Assembly (NCBI GenBank): GCA_029865965.1
Contig: JARXAJ010000265.1
Coordinates: 1-34,484 of the forward strand
Direction of reading: 5' to 3'
Source of the DNA: Aquabacterium sp.
Lineage (GTDB): Bacteria > Pseudomonadota > Gammaproteobacteria > Burkholderiales > Burkholderiaceae_C
DNA: 34,484 bases
Under the pieces are notes generated by a model. That model ran no database searches, was not told the origin of the DNA, and saw only the letters and a program-made list of their open reading frames with translations. The translations under genes and the position numbers were made by a program. The stretch's first letter is position 1. The number at the start of each line of letters is the position of its first letter. Of the stretch, positions 1-6,597 are shown one piece after another.

Positions 1-236
1 CCGGCGCCACAGGCGGCACGCAGCTGCTTGCCGGTGGCGGTGAGCGCAATGGCGTCCAGCGTCAGGCCGCGCACCACGGTCACGGTCTTGCCGCCGCGGC
101 CCTGCTTCTCGCGGCTGACGCGCACGATGCCGTCGCCCGCAGGAATGGGCCTGGCGGCCTTGCAGGTGCAGGCCGCCAGCGACAGGCGGCAGCCAGGGCA
201 TGTGCGTCCATGATCAGTGCTGTAGACAAGGGCCAT
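1..236 (-). CDS. yciH: SUI1/YciH-family translation initiation factor-like protein, 3' end outside the window
   Basis: Only the first 78 codons are visible; the gene runs off the left edge. Reading the minus strand from the ATG at 236 gives a start MALVYSTDHGRTCPGC, a short cysteine-rich stretch with CxxC and CTC motifs, then DGIVRVSREKQGRGGKTVT and VVRGLTLD, ending near KQLRAACGA. That is the basic beta-strand entry and core of the eIF1/SUI1 fold seen in bacterial YciH proteins (usually about 105-125 residues). YciH-like proteins are thought to act at the ribosome in start-codon discrimination. The N-terminal Cys pairs resemble a small zinc-binding knuckle found in some betaproteobacterial members; metal binding is inference. 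The invariant C-terminal part (KDGVIEIQGD-like) should lie just left of the window. Confidence 0.85.
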   Translation of the reverse strand, partial: MALVYSTDHGRTCPGCRLSLAACTCKAARPIPAGDGIVRVSREKQGRGGKTVTVVRGLTLDAIALTATGKQLRAACGA

Positions 237-591
237 GGCGTCGCATCGTACAAGCGCGGCCAGACCGCCTTCGCTTTGGCCGGGGCAAGTGGCGGCCCCG
301 GACTGGCTGCTGCCGGTCGGATGCCGCGGGCGAATGTCGGTGGCGTCGGGAAGCTGACCCTCGGCTGCCCGACCTCTGGTTGACTGCTTGACGCAGGGAC
401 CTACCGATCGCCCTCAATCTCGATGACGAGAGAACAGGCGGCGGTGACCGCGGCCTCGTTGACCGCTTCCCGGGTCGGTGGCAGGTCGTGACCGACCCTT
501 TCCAGTCGGTCAGTCCTGCACATCGACATCCAGTACGTTCCTGTGCGGCCCTCTCCCACCATCCGGGCAACGCGTGCGTGCAGGCCACTGC
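237..591. other. Intergenic stretch without a recognisable gene
   Basis: This is 355 bases between the start of the SUI1-like gene and the stop of the MFS gene, both on the minus strand. One minus-strand frame ending at 401 finishes with TREAVNEAAVTAACSLVIE and then a stop, which reads like protein rather than noise, but it has no clear start and I do not recognise it. Given the decayed genes nearby, it may be the tail of another eroded gene. The rest shows no promoter, repeat or RNA that I can support. Confidence 0.4.
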
Positions 592-1533
592 TCAGGCGCG
601 GCGCGCGCGCAATTGCCAGACGTCGTGCGTGGCCAGCACCGCCAGCGTGATGCCGGCCACGCCCAGCACGGGCATCAGCGTGGCCCAGCGCACGCCGACG
701 GCGCCGACCGCCAGGCCGGTGATCAGTGCGCCGATGGGCGTGCCCCCCACCGTGGCCAGCGAAAACGCCGCCATCACGCGTGACTGGTGGCTGGCCGGTG
801 CACGCTCTTGCAGAATCGAGCACGACATCGACATCGCCACGCTGCCGCACACGCCCCAACAGAAGATGCACAGGTAGAAGACGGCCTGGGGCGGCGCCAG
901 CAGCAAGGGCGCCAGCGCAACGCAGCCCGCCAGCAGCGCGCACACCAGCGCCCGCCCGGTGCCGGCCAGGCCGCCGCGGCGCGTCAGCGCGACGATGCTG
1001 GTCAGCGTGCCGATGCCGAAGGCGATGTAGGCGGCTGAGATGTCTTGCGCGCCGCCGGCAGACAAGTCGCGCACCGCCAGCGGAATCAGCACCACGAAGA
1101 CACCGCCGAAGAACACGCCCATGCCTGCGGTCATCAACAGCGTGGCGCGCATCGGCGCGTCAGCGGCGATCACCGACAGGCCGCCACCGAGTTCAGCCCA
1201 CATCGACTTGCGCACCGCACCACTGGCCGGCGCGGGGCTGCCGCGCCACAGCATGACCGCCAGCAGCAGCGGCACCGGAATGGCCAGCCCGTGCAAGGCC
1301 ATCAGCAGCCGGCGGGGGTCGACCCGGTCGGCCAGCCAACCGCCAAACAGCAGGAACACCAGCATCGGCAGCTGCCCCAGCATCTGCGTGATGCCGAAGC
1401 GCGCGGCCGGCTGCTGCAGCTCGATGGCCAGCAGATAGGGCAGCAGCACCATCTGCAGCCCATGGGGCAGCATGAAGGCGGCCACGCTGCCGAGATACCA
1501 GCGGGCCGGTTGGGAGACAGCAGACGCGCTCAT
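592..1533 (-). CDS. MFS transporter lacking about three internal membrane helices
   Basis: The 313-residue product has hydrophobic segments and loops typical of the major facilitator superfamily (drug or siderophore exporter type of roughly 400-430 residues). Residues 1-95 hold helices 1-3, with the loop GGWLADRVDPRRLL between helices 2 and 3. At about residue 97-105 (WRGSPAPASGAVRKSMW) the sequence jumps straight to the central cytoplasmic loop and helix 7 (ATLLMTAGMGVFFGGVF). Helices 4-6, about 100 residues, are absent although the frame is preserved, so about nine helices remain. A functional MFS carrier needs the N-terminal six-helix bundle, so this is probably a non-functional internal deletion product. 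It follows the enoyl-CoA hydratase remnant on the same strand and would be the last gene of the SDR-led operon. The transported substrate cannot be inferred. Confidence 0.75.
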   Translation of the reverse strand: MSASAVSQPARWYLGSVAAFMLPHGLQMVLLPYLLAIELQQPAARFGITQMLGQLPMLVFLLFGGWLADRVDPRRLLMALHGLAIPVPLLLAVMLWRGSPAPASGAVRKSMWAELGGGLSVIAADAPMRATLLMTAGMGVFFGGVFVVLIPLAVRDLSAGGAQDISAAYIAFGIGTLTSIVALTRRGGLAGTGRALVCALLAGCVALAPLLLAPPQAVFYLCIFCWGVCGSVAMSMSCSILQERAPASHQSRVMAAFSLATVGGTPIGALITGLAVGAVGVRWATLMPVLGVAGITLAVLATHDVWQLRARRA

Positions 1534-1594
1534 CGACCGGTGGCTTGCCGGGCAAGCACGCCAGGGTGGCGCCAGGTGTGCGCAGGTGGCTCGG

Positions 1595-1884
1595 TCATCT
1601 GCCGCTACAGCCTGGCTTGCGCTTGTGCAGCAAGGCCTGCACTGCCTCTTGGTGGTGCCCGGTGCGGGCGCAGCGCACCAGGCGATCGGCTTTCAGGGCC
1701 AAGGCGCTGCGCAGGTCCACCTGTAACGGGCGGTTGAGGTGTTCTTTCATGCAGCGCAGGACGATCGGCGGCCCGGCCGCCATGGCCTGTGCTTGTCCGG
1801 GCGGCTCAGGCTGATCGTGGCCATGCCAACGGCCAGCGTGCACAGCTGCAGGGCGGTGCCGGTGGCAGCGGTGTGGGTGGTCAT
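1595..1884 (-). pseudogene. Enoyl-CoA hydratase remnant with interior deleted and frame shifted
   Basis: From the ATG at 1884 the minus strand encodes a crotonase N-terminus, ending in ISLSRPDKH (the family's first strand, usually NRPDKHNAL). The frame then goes wrong, reading RPWRPGRR and a stop. In a second frame, about positions 1800-1595, it continues as the family's C-terminus: MAAGPPIVLRCMKEHLNRP, then DLRSALALKADRLVRCART, then HHQEAVQALLHKRKP and a stop. About 170 residues between these parts, including the oxyanion-hole segment and the active-site loop, are gone. A typical crotonase has about 260 residues; this locus has room for 96. It lies between the HCCA-isomerase-like gene and the truncated MFS gene, in the same direction. 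It cannot make an active hydratase. Confidence 0.8.
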
Positions 1885-1923
1885 CGGCGTTCTCCAGAGG
1901 GGTGGTGCAACGCTGCGCAGCGA

Positions 1924-2526
1924 TCAGCCGTTCTCCAGCATCTCCTCGATCTGCCCAAGGCGCTCTTTGCCGAAGAACATCTCCTCCCCGATATAGAACG
2001 TCGGAATGCCAAACGTCCCGCGTCCGACAGCCTTTTCGGTGTTGTCGATCAGGGCCTGTTTGATGGCCGGGTCTTGCGCTTTGGCAGCAAGGGACTCCGC
2101 ATCGAAACCGGCCTTGGTCAGCACCGTTGCCAACGCAGCGGCATCGCTGACGTCGAGCGCCTCTTCCCAGATCGCGGGCGTCAACGCGTCGATGAACCTG
2201 ATCTGGTCATCGCCTGGCAGCGACACCAGCATCCGCATCAAGTTGACCGAATTGAACGGGAACTTGGGGTTCATCTTGAACCGATGGAGGCTGTGTTTTG
2301 CGATGAAACGCTGCATTTCCAGGCTGGCGTAAGCGTTCTTGCCCTTCACGTCGGCATCGCGGATGAACGGCGGCGCATTGCCGGTCAATTTGTGCATCCC
2401 GCCCAGGAACGCCGGCGTGATCCTGATCTGCGCCCCCTGCCGTGCAGCGAGCGCGCGCAGCGGCTGCCACACCAGATAAGCGTTGGGGCTGACGAAGTCA
2501 AAAATCAGTTCAATGGTCTTGGTCAT
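1924..2526 (-). CDS. DsbA-family 2-hydroxychromene-2-carboxylate isomerase-like protein
   Basis: The 200-residue product belongs to the thioredoxin-fold HCCA isomerase/kappa-class glutathione transferase family. It starts MTKTIELIFDFVSPNAYL; the SPNAY segment near residue 13 replaces the CxxC of true DsbA and carries the serine that positions glutathione in this family. GTFGIPTFYIGEEMFFGKERL near the C-terminus is the cis-proline loop and substrate-proximal segment. Known members isomerise 2-hydroxychromene-2-carboxylate in naphthalene degradation; many relatives act on unknown aromatic or CoA-linked compounds. I chose the ATG at 2526 over a TTG one codon upstream. It follows the SDR gene by 37 bases and probably shares its TetR-controlled promoter. 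It is not a maleylacetoacetate isomerase, which is zeta class with a different N-terminus. The substrate is unknown. Confidence 0.85.
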   Translation of the reverse strand: MTKTIELIFDFVSPNAYLVWQPLRALAARQGAQIRITPAFLGGMHKLTGNAPPFIRDADVKGKNAYASLEMQRFIAKHSLHRFKMNPKFPFNSVNLMRMLVSLPGDDQIRFIDALTPAIWEEALDVSDAAALATVLTKAGFDAESLAAKAQDPAIKQALIDNTEKAVGRGTFGIPTFYIGEEMFFGKERLGQIEEMLENG

Positions 2527-2563
2527 CAAAACAGTCCGGTGGGTTGGGGAAACGACAGTTTGT

Positions 2564-3352
2564 TCACTTCAAGTCGGGGTTGCCGGCGTGGTTCCACCAT
2601 GCCAGGTCGGAATGGGCGCGCAGGTCCAGCTCGAAGGTCCAGGCCGAGCGGTGCTGGTGCGCGATGTGGAAGTAGGTGTTGGCCACTTCGGCAGGCACCA
2701 GCAGGCCGTCGTGTTCCAGGCCCTTCTTCTCGCGCAGCGCCTGGAAGCGCTCGGGTCCGAGGATCTTGCCCAGGGTGTCGGGCGCATCCACAGCGCCGTC
2801 GATGACGATGTGCGACACATGGATGCCCTTGGCCGCGAACTGTGCGTTCAAGGATTGGCACAGCAAACGCCGCCCGCCCATGGCTGCGGCATGCGAATGC
2901 TGGCCGGCGTTGCCGCGCAATGCGGCGGTGGCCGATGTCACCAGCAGCGCACCCTTGCCGCGCTGCTCCATGTACGGAAACATCACCTGGGCCAGGCGGA
3001 ACAGGCCGAAGGTGGCCATGCGCCAGCCCATCTCGAAAGCCTTCAGCGTGGTGCTGGCCAGGCCGCGGTCGCCGATCTGCGCGCCCAGGTTGAACAGCGC
3101 CACGCTGATCGGGCCGATCTCGGCCTCGATGTGGGTGACCAGTTGCTCGATGCTGCCCTCTTCGACCGCATTGAGCATGAAGCCGGTGGCCGTGCCGCCT
3201 TCGGCCTCGATCTCGGCCACCAGCCGGTCGAGCCCGGCCTTGTCGCTGCGGCGGGCCAGGCAGGCGTGGTAGCCCTCGCGGGCAAAGCGCTTGGCCACGT
3301 GGCCGCCGATCCCGGCGCCAGCGCCGATCACCAAGCAGACGGGTTTGTTCAT
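2564..3352 (-). CDS. SDR-family oxidoreductase without the canonical catalytic tyrosine motif
   Basis: The 262-residue short-chain dehydrogenase starts MNKPVCLVIGAGAGIGGHVAKRF, with the nucleotide-binding GxGxGIG motif near residues 10-17. The NNAG motif is replaced by NLGAQ (about residue 98), and the serine strand is LLVTSATAAL. Where YxxxK is expected the protein has HSHAAAMGGRRLLCQSLN, with neither Tyr nor Lys in register. From memory, a small SDR subgroup has just this GGRR variant, so it is probably a family trait rather than a mutation. The C-terminal part (VSHIVIDGAVDAPDTLGK, then WTFELDLRAHSDLAWWNH) fits that subgroup. The start at 3352 has an AAGGA ribosome-binding sequence nearby; longer starts would run across the operator and into tetR. 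It leads the minus-strand operon and is divergent from tetR. Redox activity is uncertain without the Tyr. Confidence 0.85.
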   Translation of the reverse strand: MNKPVCLVIGAGAGIGGHVAKRFAREGYHACLARRSDKAGLDRLVAEIEAEGGTATGFMLNAVEEGSIEQLVTHIEAEIGPISVALFNLGAQIGDRGLASTTLKAFEMGWRMATFGLFRLAQVMFPYMEQRGKGALLVTSATAALRGNAGQHSHAAAMGGRRLLCQSLNAQFAAKGIHVSHIVIDGAVDAPDTLGKILGPERFQALREKKGLEHDGLLVPAEVANTYFHIAHQHRSAWTFELDLRAHSDLAWWNHAGNPDLK

Positions 3353-3380
3353 CGTTGATTCCTTCACCGGTTGTCTTGTC

Positions 3381-3404
3381 ATTCTGCACTGATCAGTCCA
3401 GAAT
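3381..3404. promoter_or_regulatory. 24-bp near-perfect palindrome, probable TetR operator
   Basis: The 24 bases form an inverted repeat in which 11 of 12 pairs match: outer half ATTCTG mirrored by CAGAAT around a perfect ACTGATCAGT core (3388-3397), with a single C/C mismatch. It lies in the 58-base gap between the divergent SDR gene (start 3352) and tetR (start 3411). On the minus strand a TTGAAT (3408-3403) and CAGAAT (3386-3381), 16 bases apart, could be -35 and -10 elements with the palindrome across the spacer, so bound repressor would block the SDR promoter. The tetR start is only six bases past the repeat, implying a very short or absent leader for tetR. Confidence 0.7.
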
Positions 3405-3410
3405 TCAAGT

Positions 3411-3995
3411 ATGGCCCGCCCCATTGAATTTGACCGACCCAAGGCCGTGAACCGCGCGCTGGCGCTGTTCTGGCGCAAGGGCTACCAGGCCACCTCATTG
3501 GCTGATCTGCTGACGGCCATGGCCATCAGCCGCAGCAGTTTCTATGCCGCCTTCACAGACAAGCGCAGCCTCTTCATCGAATGCCTCGACCTGTTCTCCG
3601 CGCGTACGCTGCAATTGCTGCAACGCGCCCGCGCCGAGATGCCGCCGGTCGATGCACTTCAAAGCTTTTTTGAACGCAACTTCATCGGCGCGGGTGGTGC
3701 CGCTGCCGCCCGGGGGCATTGGGGCTGCATGCTGGTGAGTACCGTGCTGGAGATGGCCGGTGTCGACGATGACCTCGCCTCGCGCGCCAGCCGTCACTTG
3801 AGTGACATGCAAAGCATCTTTCAGGCTTGTCTGCAGGACGCTGACGCGACGCCGGCACAAGCCGAAGCACTGGCCGCCCTGCTGATGCTGTTCAACGAAG
3901 GCATTCGCGTGTCAAGCCGCCGCCGTCTGCCCGACGCGCAGCACCTGCAGCCCATCGCCACGGCCTTTCGGCTGGTGCGAAGTGCCATCGCATGA
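3411..3995 (+). CDS. TetR/AcrR-family transcriptional repressor
   Basis: This 194-residue regulator has the TetR N-terminal helix-turn-helix: FDRPKAVNRALALFWRKG, then ATSLADLLTAMAISRSSFY and AAFTDKRSLF within residues 7-55. The C-terminal ligand domain carries RGHWGCMLVSTVLEMA, typical of the subgroup with a TetR_C_16/YcdC-like effector domain. The start at 3411 matches the usual family start (MARPIEFD) but has no clear Shine-Dalgarno sequence, because the probable operator lies immediately upstream. It is divergent from the SDR/HCCA-isomerase operon and 57 bases ahead of a crotonase gene on its own strand. It probably represses itself and both flanking units through the 3381-3404 palindrome; the effector is unknown, possibly an acyl-CoA or aromatic compound given the neighbours. 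Confidence 0.9.
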   Translation: MARPIEFDRPKAVNRALALFWRKGYQATSLADLLTAMAISRSSFYAAFTDKRSLFIECLDLFSARTLQLLQRARAEMPPVDALQSFFERNFIGAGGAAAARGHWGCMLVSTVLEMAGVDDDLASRASRHLSDMQSIFQACLQDADATPAQAEALAALLMLFNEGIRVSSRRRLPDAQHLQPIATAFRLVRSAIA

Positions 3996-4052
3996 CCACA
4001 GCGCTGCCGCCTTGATTGACAACCTGCAACACCCACCAGGAGCAACACCGAC

Positions 4053-4844
4053 ATGGCCGACCGATTCATGAAGTTCGAAGTGCGCGACAACGTCGCGTGG
4101 ATCACATTCAACCGGCCCGAGGCCTTCAACGCCATCAACTTCCAGGCGACCAGCGAGTTCTACGACATCGTCAACCGCTGCAGTGTCGACATGTCGATCC
4201 GCGCCGTGGTGTTGACGGGCACGGGCGAGCGGGCGTTCTGTGCGGGCGGTGATGTGGCCGAGTTCGTCCAGAAGGGCGACGAGGTCGAACTGATGCTGCG
4301 CGAGATGACGACGCTGCTGCACACCGGCATCTCCCGGCTGGCCAGGCTGCGGGCGCCGGTCATCGCGGCGGTCAACGGCGTGGCGGCCGGCGCGGGGCTG
4401 AGCTTCGTTGCCTGCTGCGACCTGGCCATTGCCGCCGACACGGCCAAGTTCACCAGCGCCTACACGCAGATCGGGCTGACACCCGATGGCAGCTCCACCT
4501 ACTTCCTGACGCGTCTGGTTGGGGAACGTCGCGTCAAGGAGCTGTACCTGACCAATCGGGTGCTGTCGGCGCACGAGGCCCTGGATTGGGGCCTGGTGAA
4601 CCGCGTGGTGCCTGCGGCCGATCTGATGGCGGAAGTGACCAGGCTCGCAACGCAACTCGCCAAAGGCCCGACCCAGGCCTACGATGGTGTCAAGAAGCTG
4701 GTGATGATGTCGGGCAACGACACGCTCGAGTCGCAGATGGAGCGGGAGACGCGCTCCATTGCGCAGATGAGCCGGACCAAAGACGCGCGCGAAGGCATCA
4801 AGGCCTTCGTCGAAAAGCGCAAGCCCAACTTCGTGGGTGAATAG
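4053..4844 (+). CDS. Enoyl-CoA hydratase/isomerase (crotonase), PaaG-like active site
   Basis: The intact 263-residue crotonase has a good ribosome-binding site (AGGAG about ten bases upstream). The first strand ends ITFNRPEAFNAINF. Oxyanion-hole signatures are RAFCAGGDVAEF (about residues 60-71) and APVIAAVNGVAAGAGLSF (about 101-118). The two catalytic glutamates of classic hydratases are missing: the first site is AGAGLS and the second reads IGLTPDGSSTYFL, with an Asp like the isomerase PaaG. Isomerase or ring-handling chemistry is therefore more likely than simple hydration. The C-terminus ends AREGIKAFVEKRKPNFVGE. It lies downstream of tetR and is the intact counterpart of the ruined crotonase at 1595-1884. 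The exact CoA substrate is unknown. Confidence 0.9.
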   Translation: MADRFMKFEVRDNVAWITFNRPEAFNAINFQATSEFYDIVNRCSVDMSIRAVVLTGTGERAFCAGGDVAEFVQKGDEVELMLREMTTLLHTGISRLARLRAPVIAAVNGVAAGAGLSFVACCDLAIAADTAKFTSAYTQIGLTPDGSSTYFLTRLVGERRVKELYLTNRVLSAHEALDWGLVNRVVPAADLMAEVTRLATQLAKGPTQAYDGVKKLVMMSGNDTLESQMERETRSIAQMSRTKDAREGIKAFVEKRKPNFVGE

Positions 4845-4949
4845 CCGGTATGCCTGCGTTGAAACAGGCGGTGGTCATCGGCATGGGCGCCTGATCGATC
4901 GAGGGCACCGGCCCCGCTGATCGCGGCAGGGCGCCAGCAACTCAGCACC

Positions 4950-5488
4950 ATGGCCGTGCCGCAGGGCCAGCGCCTGGGCTGGTGGCTCGACCTGATCGGC
5001 GCGATGTATGCGCAACTCGACATCGACCCGCCCGCCGACACCGACACCGACATCTTTGGCGACATCCAGTTCCGGCGCATCGGCGACATCGCCTTCACCC
5101 ACCTGCGGTCCAACGGCAGCCGCTTGCGCCGCACGCCCGAGCGCATCCGCCAGGCCACCGAGGACCACTGCCTGGTGCTGATCCAGCGTGAAGGCCGCGG
5201 TGCGCTGGTGCAGGACGGCGCACCGGCATCCTGAAGCGCCTGTTCCGTGCCGAGCCGCAGCCGCTGTCGCGCCTGATCTGGGTGCAGCGCCTGGACGCCT
5301 GCCGCCGCGACCTGGCCGATGTGCGCCTGGCCGAGCGCAGCGTCAGCGCGCTGGCCTTCTCCTGGGGCTTCAACGACGCCGCACACTTCAGCCGCAGCTT
5401 CCGCGAGCAGTTCGGTCAGTCGCCGCGGGCCTGGCGGGCGCAGGCCTTGCCGGGGGCGGCGGGCCGCGCGTCAGCACCAGGCGGGTGA
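4950..5488 (+). pseudogene. AraC-family regulator remnant with middle deleted
   Basis: The first part (4950-5234) encodes an AraC-binding-like N-terminal domain: GQRLGWWLDLIGAMYAQLD, then FRRIGDIAFTHLRSNGSRLRR and HCLVLIQREGRGALVQDG, then a stop. In another frame, about 5232-5488, the text resumes in the C-terminal DNA-binding domain with LKRLFRAEPQPLSRLIW, QRLDACRRDLAD, and the signature AFSWGFNDAAHFSRSFREQF followed by GQSPRAWRAQ. Roughly 130-150 residues between the domains, including the rest of the sensor and the first helix-turn-helix, are missing, and a frameshift lies at the joint. Full-length relatives are about 310-330 residues. Just upstream, an ATG at 4850 opens a 14-codon frame (MPALKQAVVIGMGA, stop) that resembles an SDR N-terminus and may be one more remnant. 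The locus should not make a working regulator. Confidence 0.75.
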
Positions 5489-5522
5489 CCGGCGACGGCC
5501 CGGCAAACGCCCTGCGCAGGCT

Positions 5523-6440
5523 TCACTGGTCAGCTGACCAGGCCCGCACCCAGTCGGCCAGGAATTCTGCAAACCCCTCGGCCGCAGGTGACAAGGCCCG
5601 GCCCGCCGGCGCATACAGGCAGACCTTGCGCATCGACTCGGGCTGCACCACCCGCTTCATCACCAGGCCGAAGGGCTTGGCCAGCACGCCCACATAGGCG
5701 GGCGCCAGCGTCACCGCCAGGCCCTGGGCGGCAATGCCGATGGCGGTGGACACGTTGTCGACCACGTCCACCGGCGTCACCCGCGTGCCGGCAGGCATGT
5801 CCTGGTGCATCTGGGCGACGCTGTGTTCATGGTCGCGCCCGGCCGACACGATGGCCACACCGGCCAGCTCGGCCCAGCGGATGGCGCGGCGGTGCCGGGC
5901 CAGCGGGTGGTCGGGCGCGCACCACAGCACCCAGGCGCTGTCGAACAGCGGTGTGGCCTGCACCGCGTCGCCGGTGCGGCGGTCGGGGCCGATGGCCAGG
6001 TCGACATCACCGCCGGCCACCCGGTCCACCAGGTGGTCGACCGGCACGTCGCGGATGCGCACCACCACCTTGGGCTTGGTCTTCTGGTAGGCGCGCATCG
6101 CCATCGGCAGGGCGGTGCAGGCCAGCACCAGCGGCGCGCCGATGCGCACCACGCCGGTGGCGCGGTTGCGCACATCGTCGGCCGCGCTGTCGGCCGCATG
6201 CACATGGCGCAGCAGGGTGGACGCCGAGCCGAGGAAGTCGCGCCCGGCGCTCGACAGCGCCACCTTGCGGGTGGTGCGGTCGAACAGCCGGAAGCCGAGG
6301 ATCGCCTCCAGCTCGGCCACCAACTGGCTCACCGCCTGGGCAGTGAGCCCCAGCCGCGACGCCGCCAGGGTAAAGCTGTGCAGCTCGGCCACGGCGATGA
6401 AGGCCTCGATCTGGCGCAGGGTGAAGCGGGTCAGCGGCAT
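5523..6440 (-). CDS. LysR-family transcriptional regulator, likely controlling the plus-strand catabolic operon
   Basis: The 305-residue protein has the LysR winged helix-turn-helix at residues 5-62 (FTLRQIEAFIAVAELHSFTL, then ASRLGLTAQAVSQLVAELE and FDRTTRKVALS) and a periplasmic-binding-like effector domain from about residue 90 (GVVRIGAPLVLA; DLAIGPDR; GIAAQGLAVTLAP). It is divergent from the metallo-hydrolase gene at 6598 across a 157-base gap, the usual arrangement for a LysR activator and its target operon. It probably activates the long 6598-17052 transcript in response to a pathway compound. AVSQ in the recognition helix (many family members have SVS or AVSR) is within family variation. 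The effector is not deducible. Confidence 0.92.
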   Translation of the reverse strand: MPLTRFTLRQIEAFIAVAELHSFTLAASRLGLTAQAVSQLVAELEAILGFRLFDRTTRKVALSSAGRDFLGSASTLLRHVHAADSAADDVRNRATGVVRIGAPLVLACTALPMAMRAYQKTKPKVVVRIRDVPVDHLVDRVAGGDVDLAIGPDRRTGDAVQATPLFDSAWVLWCAPDHPLARHRRAIRWAELAGVAIVSAGRDHEHSVAQMHQDMPAGTRVTPVDVVDNVSTAIGIAAQGLAVTLAPAYVGVLAKPFGLVMKRVVQPESMRKVCLYAPAGRALSPAAEGFAEFLADWVRAWSADQ

Positions 6441-6597
6441 GCGGTGATTATCAAGCAGGCCTTGTCAACAACCCTGGAAGCATTGGTTGTACCCCGGTGG
6501 GGCCGCGCTGACACTTTGTTCCGCATCAACACGGTTCTGCGCAAGCGGTCCAGCCAAGAAGGGCCGCAGCCAGGGCCCCATTCACCGGAGACAAACC
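6441..6597. promoter_or_regulatory. Divergent control region between lysR and the catabolic operon
   Basis: The 157-base gap contains a dyad ACAACC (6468-6473) and GGTTGT (6485-6490) separated by 11 bases. Its size and spacing resemble a LysR-type recognition site (the T-N11-A class). The region is less GC-rich than its surroundings near 6450-6545. A GGAG ribosome-binding sequence sits about eight bases before the GTG start at 6598. I could not fix a -35/-10 pair. A six-base dyad can occur by chance, so the operator call is tentative. Confidence 0.35.

Noticed and set aside
1924-2526. Could the thioredoxin-fold isomerase be the missing maleylacetoacetate isomerase of the homogentisate route?
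   Set aside because: Its SPNAY and GTFGIPTFYIG motifs are of the HCCA isomerase/kappa class, not zeta-class MaiA, and it lies 26 kb from hmgA under a TetR regulator.
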